From Boesenbergia rotunda (lineage: Eukaryota > Streptophyta > Magnoliopsida > Zingiberales > Zingiberaceae), in NCBI GenBank assembly GCA_024364735.1, contig JAGFNQ010005416.1:1-64000 (forward strand): 64,000 nucleotides of DNA, given 5' to 3'. Position 1 is the first letter of the stretch. Each line of letters opens with the position of its first letter. A program made the position numbers and the translations under genes. Of the stretch, positions 11,295 through 23,507 are shown one piece after another. The notes beneath the pieces were generated by a model. The model was given only the letters and a program-made list of their open reading frames with translations, did no database searches and was not told where the DNA came from.

Positions 11295-11811
11295 CACATC
11301 ATATTATTAATATTATTTCCCAACTTACCGGGCCTATCGATTTAACAGAATAGATCTCGCCCATTGGTAAATCAAAGAGATAATGATTAATAATATATAC
11401 CCATCATTATTTCGGGATTAAGAGATCGTACTCCATAATATTATCCGAGGTCTAATCCAATTTACTAAGTCAGTATAAAAATTAGATGACCTCTCTTTTG
11501 GTCCTACTCAATGTACACAAAGTACACTAGTGTAATCCTATGGTTAAGATAAACCACACCTAATTACACTACAACCATCCCGATGGTTTGTCCAACTCCA
11601 TCTCGGTTGTGAGCCTCTTTCTTATGCTTCGGTAAGGAACCTGATAACATGATCTTCTATGCAACACCACGCACCATGTTATCTTCAAAGCCAAGCATCA
11701 AACGTTTAGTGCACATACCAATATAAACATGCACTGTGTGATTTTCTGATTCTCTTTAAAATGTAGATGTATCCTAACCAAAAGGCAAGGCTTTTAGTAT
11801 ACATCCTAACA

Positions 11812-14145
11812 ATCTCCCACTTATACTCAAAGACTTTGCTGTTTTCAAAATGTCATACATCTGATCTCTAGATCCTTCACAAGCCTAATGCTCTCGCTGC
11901 TAAGACCTTAGTGAAATGATCCACCAAGATCATTCTCTGATGCAATCTAAGCAACAACAGCTATTCCTCTTCTGGGTGGTATTTGCGCTCTATGTGTTTA
12001 CTCGCCTTATGGACTCATGATTCCTTCGAGTGTGCAACTGCACCATTTTCAATCACATCAAATGTGATAGTTCTGAGCAAACCAGAAATCATATCGAAGT
12101 CTATCTTGAGGTTATTGAACCATGTTGCTATATTGGCTGCCTCTCAGCCTGCCAAATATCCAGCTTCCCTAGTAGGGTCCATTACGCAGACACTGCGCAA
12201 CACTCTACTGTACAATGGTTCAATCTCCTAAAAGTAAAACACAAAACCCAGGGAATATTCATATATGCCCCTATCTAGATTTGGAATTCTATATCCATAT
12301 AACTTACAGGAATTTGGTATGCCTGGTAAATCAGCATATAATCCTCAGTCCTTTTCAGGCACTAATACATGCCTTTATCACATTCCAATTTTCCTTGACC
12401 TAGGTTACTCCGATATCTGTTACCTGTGCCCACGGCACAACAGATATCTGAGCTTGTTTCTAGCATACAAGAGACTTCCTTTAGTCGATGCTAGAGGAAC
12501 CGCCATTACCTACTCTATCACCTTTGATAATCGAAACATTTCTCTTAGATAGAGTAGCTCCAAAACTGAAAAACACAAAACTTTTCTTTGGAGGTATCCA
12601 TGCTAGAATAAGCTAGGACAATGTTTTGTATGAAACTCAAGATAAGCACATCATCCTTGTCTGGAGATCCCTTAGATTTTTGATCCCCAAGGATGTGTCT
12701 CACTTCTCCCAAGTCTTTCATATTTGTGCAGACGACCATACCCTTACGTCTGATAATATTCCGTTATTGTTGCCAACTAATAAAATATTATCTACATATT
12801 TTACAAGAGTATCACTTTCGTTCCTGTCACATCTTACACAATATTATCCGTCTTTTGGACAAATCCATACAACCAGATTTATCTCTTCAAAGCAGAAGAT
12901 CCTTGTCATAGGTCTAGGGATTCAGTTAATGTTCACTTAGGACCTAGTCCATAGACTTTCCAAGAGCATGAAACTTTCAGGTTGTCTGACAACCCTCCCA
13001 CTACGATAAGGAACCCTTTGTGTATCTTCTGTGACACGAGGCACAGTGTCTTGTGGTACAACTTCTTGTACTATTGGTACTAAGATTGGAATGTACCTCA
13101 GAGTAATTGTACTTATGGACTTGTGGTCTATTCCGTAGTCTTTCTTTAAGAATCAGACATTCGTTCCAACGAATATCCTCTGATCCTTAAGACTATTAAA
13201 CCATCTTATTGTTGCCTTAGGATAGCCTACAAGCATATGCACTAGATTCCAACTTGTAAATGTCTCTCTTCAGCACATGTGCTGAACTCCTCATAATATG
13301 AACATGTCTTAGACTAAGTCATTACTTAGTCTACATTTCTATGATTTTAAGAGACTACTTTACCTAGATAGAATCATTCATATATACCGTCGTATCCAGG
13401 ACTTATCCACTTGAACAAATGTTGCTTTTCTTAGAGTGGCTTATCATCTTCCTAACTACTGCCTTAAGAGACCTTCTTCCTTCCAATGGTTGCACCATCT
13501 TGTTGCGGTACACTAGGTGCAAGGAGTTGGGATCGAATCCCAATGTCTGATAAGTAATTCCTATAACTATCCCTAGAGGTATTAGTCCTTTGAATAATTG
13601 TTTATAAAATAAATAAGGTATTTAAAGGTACCTCTATTCTGAATAGTCTAAGGGCCTATACTTATCATGATGAATCAATTCCTACATACTTTTGGCTCTA
13701 TGCCCTGAGGCTTAGGCCAAGCCTCTTTGGTATTGTTACTTCCCTGATGAGAGTCAAAGATTTTAAGGAAGACAAGTCTTCTAATTTACCAATGAACCCA
13801 AGGGCTCATTGGTCACCAACCTTTGAATTTTATTAGAGATTAACAAGACCAAAACTTAGGGCCAAAATATATGTTTGGTTCTATTAGGAAGAAACCTTTA
13901 TCTTATTTATAGTTGAGATGATAAAACACCTAATTGCATCATGGAATTCCTTTTTGGTTTTATATACTAATTATCTATCTATGTACTTTAATAGATATTC
14001 CTTCTATTCCACTTTTAACAAATAAAAGTAATAGAAAATATCTTATTCCAGAAACTGAACAAAGTTCTTTCCAAAATTAAGTACATAAAGACGATCTATA
14101 AAACCAAAACTATATCTACCTATGCTAAAGACATAAATGAAATAG
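11812..14145 (-). pseudogene. Decayed copia pol (RT and RNase H fragments)
   Basis: Read on the minus strand, scattered copia signatures remain in order. A GAG-to-pol remnant lies near 13500-13400. An RT fragment with MKDLGEVRHILG lies at about 12720-12680. A C-terminal RNase H remnant, HIERKYH, lies near 11990, just before the purine tract. Stops and frameshifts are frequent and no continuous frame exceeds about 100 residues. No protease or integrase could be placed with confidence. The fragment is non-functional. Confidence 0.6.
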
Positions 14146-15102
14146 TCAAAACTCCCACTGCAAAAAGTCATCTCCATAGCCATCCATGTAGTCAGTAATA
14201 TCCTCCTCAACTAGCCGTCGGGTTTCCTGGAACCCCTGCACAAAAATGCAAACATGATTAGAGGCATCCGTATCTACACACCAGGTACTGGTAGATATCA
14301 CCACTAAACATGTTACAACGACACAAGAAGAAAATATACCTGTATCACTACTCTGAAGACAGGGACAATCCGTCTTCCAATGTCCTGACTGCTTGTACAC
14401 AAAGCACTTGCCTTTCGGCTTCTTCATGCATCCCTGAGGTCCCTGTAATCCTGTCACTTTCTTTGCCTTAGACCGTTTCTTCTTCTTCTTTCCTTTCGGT
14501 TTAGAAGAAGAAATATCTTGAGCCATGAAAGTCTGTGAACTCTGAATAGAAACTGCCTCTGCCACCTCGAGTTCTGTCAGAAGTTCTGCCCACGAATATG
14601 TACGTTTGTCCATATTGTATCTTAGGTGAAACTCCTCAAAACTCTTTGGTAGAGATACGAGGATGAAATTGATCTAGGTTTCCCCATCAATTTTTGCTCC
14701 AAGGATTTCCATCTCCTTCAGCCAAGCCATCATTTTGAGGACATGTTCCCTTACGGGCATGCCTTCAACCAAGACAGTTGTCATCAAGTTATGCAAGACC
14801 TTATGCCTAGCGGCTCGATTACTTTCCCCGAAGAGTTCATCTAGTTCTGATATTTTACTGGTAACGGAAGAAGCCTGATTCTGATGACACTCAGTCGTAT
14901 CGTCTGCTTCTAGCCATTTCCTACAATATTCGAACTCCTCTTCATTGTTAATCTCGCTAGGTTTTTCGGTATAGAACTCGGCAAGATCACACTTAGGTTC
15001 CTTAGCAGTAGAGACAAAATCCATATTTAATTCCCAATCCATTTCATCACTAGGGGCATTTAATTGGTTTTCTCTTTGAATTAGGTCTTGTGGGTCTAGA
15101 TC
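14146..15102 (-). pseudogene. Copia gag with one in-frame stop and a damaged zinc knuckle
   Basis: The frame starts MDLDPQDLIQREN at about 15102 and runs through LFGESNRAARHKVLHNL and EHVLKMMAWLKEMEILG, a typical copia gag (UBN2-type) core. A TAG stop near 14674 interrupts it. The same frame resumes with a leucine-rich stretch into MDKRTYSWAELLTELEVAEA, a lysine-rich linker and CFVYKQSGHWKTDC. In that knuckle the second cysteine is tyrosine, so zinc binding is probably lost. Gag would form the virus-like particle and bind element RNA. The upstream ATG at 15207 adds an unlikely N-terminus. Confidence 0.8.
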
Positions 15103-15107
15103 CATTT

Positions 15108-16158
15108 TAAAACACCTGAGAATAATAACAATCACACACTTTAGATTTTTGAAATAAATTGACACCTCAAAACAATTTATTACGAAATCTACCAACACCT
15201 CAAACACCGAGAATTTCGCATGCCACGTTAGTGTGGACTTATACGAATTCTACATTCGTGAGAGGAAGTTTTACCCATTAATTTTACTATCTTGTCAACC
15301 TAACTTTTTAACAAGCAAAATTAATAGTTGGTCCTCTTCGGCCATACAAATAATAGCAGTGACTCCGTTGGGGAGGATACTAACATTCATATCTAAGTGT
15401 TTACCATTACACGACACTAAAAAAATTATTTCCGATTATGTGTCTTCCATTGGGGAAGTACACACGCTCTTCAATAATTTTCTATAATCTTTTCTAACCT
15501 AGTGATCCGCAGAACAAGCCTATCCGTTATGGAGGAAGGCACTCAGAGTCAATGCGCGGGCTTGTTCGCATCACTTGTTAGATTGTAATGGAGGTCGTGC
15601 GACCCTTAGGGTCCCTCTCCCACTTAGTTATTTGCGTTGAGGTTTTCGCATACACACACAACAAGCACATAAACCAAAATAATAGAGTAATGAAAAAATC
15701 CTAGATTTTCCAACTATTATGGCCTTGGTCTCCAATGCGCCTCCAGTATTGTCGTCACCTCGTCCACTCCATCTTATCCATGCGCAAGTCACCATGAAGG
15801 ATTCCCCAAGCCGAGATGACTAGCTTACTTATTTACATTCATTGATCCTATACTCCACCAGGGAGTGTACATGTCATCTAGATCAAAAGTAAATAGAAAG
15901 CTTGGCTAAACAAGTGTCATTTTTAATTACAAAAATTAAATAGCTTATCTAGCCTCGTCAACCCCGAGGATTCAAATAATTTACATCAAACACAATCAAT
16001 CACATACAAACAACACAATCTGCCATAATAGTTGGAATCTAGTGCCTACAACACAAAGTTAGCCTACGCACATCCAAATATTATCCAGCAAAATAAATGT
16101 GCATAAAAATGACCGAATCATAAACACACAAAATCGGAAACCTCGCTCTGATACCAAT
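15108..16158 (-). promoter_or_regulatory. Copia leader and methionine-tRNA primer binding site
   Basis: The 1-kb untranslated leader between the 5' LTR and gag shows no convincing gene. At 16145-16156 the minus strand reads TGGTATCAGAGC, complementary to the 3' end of initiator methionine tRNA, two bases inside the LTR. This site primes minus-strand DNA synthesis. Confidence 0.8.
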
Positions 16159-18350
16159 TGTAGGGTATGGCTTGGCAGTTTCCAAGACAACCACGTGGTC
16201 ATATCTGAGAGACCTCTCTATGGCTATGGATTAAAAATTTAATCCGAATAGAGACCCATCACTCTAACGACCGACTCGTTGTGGTGTTAATTAATCCAAG
16301 TCACAACTTAGCCGAAATCGATGTTAGGACCTTGTAACTTTCCGATTAATTAACCGCGGAAAAGACGACGGTTTGGATCGCCAATTTTTGTGTTTATCTT
16401 CGAGGTCCAATTAATTAATTATTATCTATGATCGCAAATCAAAATAACTAATTAACATATATGAAATGACGAGACAAAGCAACAAGGCACAAATAAAACA
16501 TGGTAAATCAAAAATGGAGCTCGGGAGAAATATACCTCGCTGTTTACCTCGCAATCTTCTATCTTATGACCCTCCCCTCCTGGACGTCGTGTGGGCGACG
16601 ATCTTCCAAGTCGCGAAGTCACCAGGGCCCTTGAATTGATCACCTTTCTTCTTCCTCTCTCTTGCGCCAACTAACCCTAACCCTAGGGTTTACCGCCGGC
16701 CACCTTTGCTCCTCCTCCGCCTTGCGCCGCCGGCCACCGGACCTTGCCAAAGATCACCGACCGCAAGGCAGCTCCAGAAACGAGCCAAAGAAGAAGAAGA
16801 ACCGAAAGAAGATGAGGAAGTAACCCTCTTCTCCTTCCCTAAGCCCACCGCCCCTCCTCCACCGCCGGCGCCGCAAGAACAAAGGTCCTTGCCGCTGGCT
16901 GAGCTCCGACCTCTACCTGGGTGATCATGGTGAATAGAAGAAGAGTAGAGGAAGAGAACCAGAAGGAGAAAGCACTCCTTCAACCTCTTCCAATCTCTTC
17001 TTCTTCTTCTTCACCGCCGCCGACCACCCTTGTCGAGAGCCTCCTTCACGCCGCCGACTCCCTTGCGATCCTTGCTGCTGCGGGTTCCTCAAGAAGGGGT
17101 CAAGCCCTCCTTGTCACCAGCCACCACTTGGATCGAGAGGAGAACCAAAGGGGAAGAAGAAGAAAGCTTCTTCTCCCCTCTTGTGCGTGACCTAGGAGTG
17201 AGAGAGAGAGAAAGAGGAGAGGAGGCTTCTTTTTTTTGTGGATGATTAATTCTAATATTTATAGGGAGTAATTCCTTAATTAATTAGAAATTAATTTCTT
17301 AATTACTCCAAGATTAATTCCTTGATTAATCCGAGATCAATCACTTAATTAATCCGAGATTAATTCCTTAATTAATCAAAGATTATTCCCTCAATTAATC
17401 ATAGATTAATTCCTTAAATAACCGGCATTGAATCATGACTCCTATGAGGTATTTATTGGGCTAAGATAGGGGCCATGAGGAGGAGTTGGTTCTTGGCCCG
17501 CTAATGGATCCAAACCCGATCCATTAATGGTGATCCATTCCACTAAAGGATCCCATTGTACTTCCTCACCAACCCCCATATTTTCATATGGGCTCCATAT
17601 ATTACGAGTCATCTATCTCCCCGTGTTTAAGATATCGTATGCCCGATAATTAATTTAATTTACTGATAATTAAATTAATTATCTTCTTGATCCTTGATTA
17701 GTACCACTCAACCTTTTCGACATGCCAGACCATGGTCCACTTGTAAGATTTAACATGATGATCCTTTTGAGCTCACCAAGGGGGCATCATCACCCTGACT
17801 CACCAAGACACGGACTCCGTCAATAATCAATGGCACATCATATTATTAATATTATTTCCCAACTTACCGGGCCTATTGATCTAACAGAATAGATCACACC
17901 AATTGGTAAATCAAAGAGATAATAATTAATAATACATGTCCGTCATTATTTCGGGATTAAGAGATCATACTCCATAATATTATCTGAGGTCTAATCCAAT
18001 TTACTAAGTCAGTATAAAAATTGGATGACCTCTCTTTTGGTCCTACTCAATGTACACAAAGTACACTAGTGTAATCCTATGGTTAAGATAAACCACACCT
18101 AATTACATTACAACCATCATGATGGTTTGCCCAACTTCGTCTCGGTTGTGAGCCACTTTCTTATGCTTCGGTAAGGAACCTGATAACATGATCTTCTATG
18201 CGACACCACGTACCATGTTATCTACAATGCCAAGCATCAGACAGTTAGTACACATACTAATATAAATATGCACTGTGTGATTTTCTGATTCTCTTTAAAA
18301 TGTAGATGTATCCTAACCAAAAGGCAAGGCTTTTAGTATACATCCTAACA
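16159..18350 (-). repeat. 5' LTR of the copia element (uninterrupted copy)
   Basis: 2192 bp, plus-strand edges TGTAGGGTATGG and CATCCTAACA. It is the template against which the split left LTR can be read. It contains the AT-rich tandem array at 17262-17415 and a CT-rich block at 16620-17230. The open frames in that block have biased composition and no family resemblance. Confidence 0.85.
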
Positions 18351-18629
18351 CTCCCTTCTCATGATCATTCACGGAAGAAAGAGGAACAGGAACGACTTGG
18401 GGTACATATGGGCAAAATAGTTCCATTCAAAGATCCTGATTGCCTTTTACAGTCACCTCACATTTAAGAATAAAGATGAATTGCAAAATACAAAGGGAAG
18501 AGAAGGGGAAGCAGCAGCTACAACTCCTCCTCAGATGACAAACTACTCCAAGCCTGATTGACAGTCGATGCCCAAAACTTGGGGAATCGAGCGATCAAGC
18601 GGGGGAGAGCACCCGGAGATGGATAGGAG

Positions 18630-18810
18630 ATGAACCACCAAGAGATGCTCCCGGGTGAAACAAATGATATCATCTCTACTATGCTCCCCGGCGAAGCATG
18701 TAATGTCTTTTCTGGGCTCTCTGGTGAAACATGTGGTCCCATCTCCGCCGTGTTCTCCCAGGAAAGGTGCGATATCATCTCTCCTATGCTCACCAGTGAT
18801 GCAGAAAACC
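18630..18810. repeat. GC-rich minisatellite of about 33 bp
   Basis: Five to six diverged units share GGTGAAACA or GGCGAAGCATG and ATCATCTCT words. Read on the minus strand, the units give GEH/REH-spaced low-complexity peptide. It lies in the non-sense-coding part of the Tat element. Confidence 0.6.
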
Positions 18811-19704
18811 CCTGTTAGAAGGGGGGACGATGGAGGATGTATCGGAAGGTGGTACGCTTCATAGGGGATTCGGGGAGCACCTGACTTAGGCTGGGCAGAC
18901 GAGGCTTCGCACCCCTCTGGGTGGTGAACCTCCTCCCTCGCCGGGTTCCCCTCCAGGCTGCAACCACTTTTTCCTTCCTGGTCCATGAGAATGGGAAGGA
19001 AAGATGGAGGAGAACGAACGCGTCGACCTTCCACCTTTATAGAGATGGTTGCCTAGCTACATTTAATAAGGGCACGGCGCAGGAGCAGTAATGGATGACA
19101 ATCCTGAAGCGTCGCATCTTTTCTGTCACCATCGATTGGCATGCCCCTGCGGCGTCTGGGAATTTGCAAACCTTTATGGGTCAATTCAATGGATTGCCTG
19201 GGGCCTGGAGACAATGGTTCGGAGGCCGCAAACACTCAATAGAAAGGAGCCAACATGGGTCCCATAGATGAACAGTAGCGGGCCTGGCAGTTGGACTTTC
19301 GGGGCTACCTTGGGGAGATCTACACCCAAGATCAAACTCGAAAACCCCAGAAGACACCTGGCATCACACGGGGTTCTGGGTCCCTAAAACCAACCCAAGA
19401 GGCTGCGGGGGACAAGCAGTGGCTCCCTGACTCCCTTATCCCAGGGGCTGAGAGGGAATGCCTATTTTTTAAGAAGGTTAATCGGCAATCTGGCTCCTGA
19501 AGTCGGAGAGAAACACCGATCCTTCTATACTCTTGGTCCTCCCAACGAAGGCAAATATTACAAGGAGACAAACGCAAAAGCATAATCAGGACAGTAAGAT
19601 AAATAAATATTTTCATTATAATCAAAAAAGGTCATCAGGGCCAAGCTCCCGGGTAGCAAATAATCCTACAGCTCTTTGTCCTCGGGCGGGAGCTCTTCCC
19701 AAAC

Positions 19705-22194
19705 TCAGCCGATACTCATGAAACCCAGGTCAGCATCCAGAGGCAAAAGTTGAGCCTTCCTCAGCTGGTCGATGGCCCCGTGGAGGCCTTGCTTCAAGCT
19801 CTTCATTACCTGGCCGACAATGATATCTCCAAATTCATTTGACTCCAGGAACTTAACCTTGAAGTCTACCTCGACCTCTTTAATACGGGAAGCCTTAGCA
19901 GCCCGAAAGTTGCACAGTTAGGCCTCAGCTGCCTCCTTGGCAGGCTTTAGTTGATCCATCTCAGCAGACATTTTGTCTTGGTCCGCCAGAGCCTCCTTGA
20001 GCCTATCCGAGGTGGCCCATGCGTCTGACAGTGCCTGGGCCAGGTCTTCCTCGAAGTCATACAAGCGATCAGCCGCCATCATGAGGTCAGACTCCTTCTG
20101 GGTGAGCTGATGCGCTTGGTCTTTGACACGTTCATTTAATCTCCCGGCCGAGGCCTCCAGAAGTCGAATATCCCCCGATAACTTCTTCTCTTTATCCCAA
20201 AGTTGATCCTGCTCTTGAGTCATCCAGAGCAGGTCATTGGTGATGACCACAACCCTCTCGGACGCCAAACGTTCCCGGCGTCGAGAACTCTGTAGGGAGG
20301 ACTTCGTGGCCATCAAGGTGTCCAGCTGATGCTCCACCTTCGCTCGGAGAGCTCTGTTGACCCCCACTTGCATAAGTCCCACTCGGTGCTCATGGCAGCT
20401 GCGGCCTTTGCTCACAGTGCCCGACGGGTCAAGGCCTCAATCTCTGGCTAGGCGAACAAGCCACGGCCGGCTGTCCGGCTGTCTTCAGCCGCCTATCATT
20501 GCACTAAGGAATTATAAAGTATACAAGAAAACAACCTATGTACCTGGAACACACACCTTTAAAAGGGACTCACGGAGGGTAGTAAGAGGCCCCGCAGAGA
20601 CTCGCACGACTTCCCCCCTTGAGACCTCGGGGTGTCAACTCGGCTCCCTGAAGGCGACGAGCCCCTGCGTGGGGGAAGTGGTTGGACAGTGGGAGCTCCA
20701 GGTGGCAATGTAGAAGGGTCGGAGTCACCCTCCTAAGAGCTGGAAGTTCCCTCAGAAGAAAGGCCCTCGGCAGGGACCTCCTTCAACTGCACCGGGAGGA
20801 AAGATTGCATGGAAGCCTCCAACGCCGCATCTAGCCTTTTGCGAAGGTGGTCGATCTGCATTCGATATTGGGTGGGCAATGCTTGCTTACCCTTCGTGAC
20901 CTCGGCAAGGTCGACCGAAGAAGAGCCGGAGGCCTGACCACCTGCCTCTGGAGTTGCCATCAACGGAAAAGGTGGAGATAGAGGAATAGCTTCCTCACCA
21001 TCGGAAGGTGGAACCTCCTCCTCAAGAATAGATGGAAGTGTGCTGAGGCCACTGGGGCACAACCTTTTTCGTCTGGGGCTTAAGCCTTCCGGGACCTTCC
21101 TCTTCTGTCGACTAGAGAATTAGGATGTTGATGGGGTCGCGAGGGCCGACAACTCCTCTGTGACCCCTTCTGGATGGATAGCAGCCGGGGGTGAGTCATC
21201 CTCCGAAGGGGCGCCCATCTCCGGGTCAACCGACACACCTGAAGTCCCCTGGTCAGCAAACGATGGAGGTGCAGTAGGAGCCTCTGCCCGCTCTGGCGTG
21301 GCATACTCACTAGATGATTCAACAGTCCCCTCCGAGGACTCGACTGAAGCAGAGAACGCACCAGGAGCGGCTGGGGGAGGATCCAGAGCCTCCTTGTTGG
21401 CTTCATCCCACTTGATAAGTCGGTGCATCTCCCTCGAAAACATGATTTCCTCTGCAATAACCAGGCAAGAGAATATCAGTTAGAACTAACAGGCATTGAT
21501 TGAAAATATGAATTTACCGAGGCTGGGGCTAATCCGGGTCACTTTAGGGCTAAGGCTCGCTCGGTACATGAGCTCCTCACTCTGCACCAGACCTGGGCCA
21601 CTGAACTCCATGTCGGAGAGTATGTTCCTGGCGCGCTAGTAGGCTGGACTCTGGAGAAAATTCCCTAGTGAGGGAGGAGTCGGTAGATCCTCCGTCCAGC
21701 GGAGAGGACTGAAGGGTCGCGCAGGCAGTCGGACGAAGAAAAACTTCTCCTTCCACCCTTTGTGCGAGGAAGGGAACCCTCCTAAGAATCTATGGCTGGG
21801 ACACGCCGAAAAGCTAAAATCCCCTTGTGAGCCGATCGAAACGAAGAACGAATGAAAAAGGTGAGGAGTCAAGGGGATGTCGAAGAGCTTGAAGATAATG
21901 TACATCCTACCCATCTAAACAAAGGCGTTGGGAGCCATCTGGTAAAGGGGGATATCAAAATAGGAAGCCACATTCATGAAAAAAATGAAGAATGGGAAAG
22001 CAGAGCCCCGACTCTACTTGCCCCAGAAAGAAGGTAAAGAAACCTACGAGAGGCTCCACCGGCGTCTGGTCTACTTTAGGGATCACCACCGCCATCTCGG
22101 TCGGAATGTCGTAGGCCTCAATGGCTGCCTGCAAAGCCTCTGGCCTCACTCTCAAAGAGACAGACTCGTACCACTCCTCTCGATAACCTTCCAT
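19705..22194 (-). pseudogene. Antisense accessory ORF of the Tat element (plant-retroelement ORF with coiled coil)
   Basis: Starting at MEGYREEWYESVSL (22194), the conserved N-terminal part includes GLCFPILHFFHE and, after a frameshift and stop near 21955-21914, LFDIPLTPHLFHSFF and HKGWKEKFFFVRLP. This pattern is typical of the transposase-like or plant-mobile-domain-like proteins encoded antisense in Tat-lineage elements. It is followed by a proline/serine/glutamate-rich linker (21443-20733, broken by stops) and a coiled coil (20415-19918, heptads such as EKKLSGDIRLLEASAGRLNE). After one in-frame stop comes a conserved tail, FLESNEFGDIIVGQV to MSIG, with the stop at 19705. Its function is unknown in the family. 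At least one frameshift and three stops make this copy dead. Confidence 0.65.
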
Positions 22195-22320
22195 GGTTCC
22201 TAAGGAAAAAAACGAGAAGGAGGCAGAAGACTTACGCGAAAAGAATCCTTAGAGAAGAAGACGATAACGAGGTTCACCAAACAACGAAACCAGAAGGTGG
22301 TCGAACGTCTTCGCCTCCCC

Positions 22321-22330
22321 TTCTTATATG
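22321..22330 (-). promoter_or_regulatory. TATA-like box upstream of the antisense ORF
   Basis: The minus strand reads CATATAAGAA about 130 bases before the ATG at 22194. The leader between them is pyrimidine-rich. This suggests the antisense ORF has its own promoter, independent of the LTR. Confidence 0.4.
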
Positions 22331-22782
22331 GAAGAAGCTGCCCGCATGTGCGCAATAGGGGCAAGGCACGTGGACGGCAAAAAACTGCCACATCAGGGTA
22401 GCGCCATGGAACAACCGCTTGGCGTGAGCCTACTACAGCTGCGCACGTCAGTAAGAGATCGCGAGGAGAGTAGTTGGGGCACGTAGCGATGAGGAATTCG
22501 CGAAGAGGCTTTGTTGCCATCAAAGAGCGTCATGCGCCTTTATGAAGGATGGATGAGTATCATTGCAGTACCTCGAAAACCATAGAAGTCTTTTTGGGGA
22601 AGACAAAACCAAAAAGGGATTGCCTCGAGACCCGAGGCAAATTCTACAATTCTCGGACCCAGTATAACTTCCAGGGAAGCAGTAACGGGTGCAAGGACCC
22701 ACTATGACATAGCTTCTTCAGTGCAAACACTAGTCTAATCAGTCAGCAACACTTCCTTCGATCAGACTTGAAGGGAGGGAAT

Positions 22783-23507
22783 TGTGATGGGTTGAGCACC
22801 CCGTGGTTGACACGCGGATTGAAGAAGCTATGTGGCAAGATATAGCGAGTCTGAATGACTCTCATTCCGGAACTCCCGAGACCCTCTCAGGAAGGGGATC
22901 CCCCGAGACCCCCCGCGGGTAGACACTCCCCGGAGATCAAATTAGAGGACGCACTTCTGAGATCACTTGGGGAAGCCAGATCCCCGAGACTACCTCAGGA
23001 AGGCAAAATGCCTGGGACCCCCCGGGCCAGAAAACCCCGAGATCACCTCGGGGAAGCGGAGCCTAAGAAGCATTCGACCTCAAGGAACGGTCCCCCTTTC
23101 TTCGTATCTACAGATAACCATCACCAATTATTGCGAAGTCATCATGACCCATAATTATCGCAACGGTCCAAACTTAATGACGACGTGGACCGTTGTAAAG
23201 ATTATCTTGTAACCGACAATTAGGGGGGGCGTGGCAAGGATCATGGAGACTCGTAAGACAGTCACTGCAGGTATAAAAGGTACTCCAACCCCTCCGGTAA
23301 AGAGGTCACGCCCTCTCTACTTCACACATACCTTTTTTGCCTTCTCTTCATCTCCTAGATCGACGCATTGACTTGAGCGTTGGAGTGGGCTCCGTCGGAC
23401 AACCTCCGGTGTATTCCTCTAACGCTCGTGTTAATCTCGCAGGGTGTGAGTTCTTACTCTAGCGTCAGCGTCCGCATGGGTTGAACCCTGGTGATTGGCC
23501 GTCGACA
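22783..23507 (+). repeat. Tat-type 3' LTR with TATA box
   Basis: 725 bp, TGTGATGGGTTGAG to GTCGACA. TATAAAAGG lies at 23272-23280. The polypurine tract is at 22769-22782. The U3 part carries repeated CCCCGAGA / CCTCAGGAAG / CTTGGGGAAG words (22880-23070), a local motif cluster upstream of the TATA box. Confidence 0.75.

Larger units (their letters stand above)
5039..11811 (-). repeat. 3' LTR of the copia element, split into three pieces
   Basis: Pieces 5039-5907, 8194-9071 and 11295-11811 align in order with the right LTR (16159-18350). The two gaps are the solo LTRs. The LTR carries an AT-rich tandem array (8500-8660) and a GC-richer stretch (5440-5860) matching 16560-16950. Confidence 0.85.
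5039..18350 (-). mobile_element. Old Ty1/copia element with nested insertions
   Basis: On the minus strand this reads 5' LTR (16159-18350), primer site (16145-16156), gag, decayed pol, a purine tract AAGTGGGAGATT next to 11811, then the 3' LTR (5039-11811, split by two solo LTRs). LTR ends are TGTTAGGATG and CCTACA or a close variant. After removing the insertions the left LTR is about 2.25 kb, against 2.19 kb on the right. The LTRs have many differences and indels, so the insertion is old. The internal region is about 4.3 kb, mostly gag plus fragments of RT and RNase H. Flanks do not form a target duplication (TGATA versus CTCCC). Confidence 0.85.
18351..23507 (+). mobile_element. 3' portion of a Tat-type Ty3/gypsy element
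   Basis: The 3' LTR (22783-23507) is preceded by the purine tract GAAGGGAGGGAAT, which fixes plus orientation. The 4.4 kb internal part to its left has no sense coding; instead it carries an antisense gene (19705-22194). Extra antisense genes between pol and the 3' LTR are known in Tat-lineage elements. Sense gag-pol would lie left of 18351 and is missing; the copia right LTR abuts there. Confidence 0.65.

Noticed and set aside
13489..13560. Possible tRNA gene (GGGATCGAATCCCA resembles a T arm)
   Set aside because: No A box, acceptor stem or anticodon arm could be found, and it lies within decayed copia pol.
16706..17245. Three proline- and glutamate-rich open frames
   Set aside because: They lie in the CT/GA-rich part of the copia LTR, and the left LTR copy does not keep the frames.
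18543..19034. Open frame of 163 codons on the minus strand
   Set aside because: It mostly translates the 33-bp minisatellite; no family resemblance, so listed only as a repeat.
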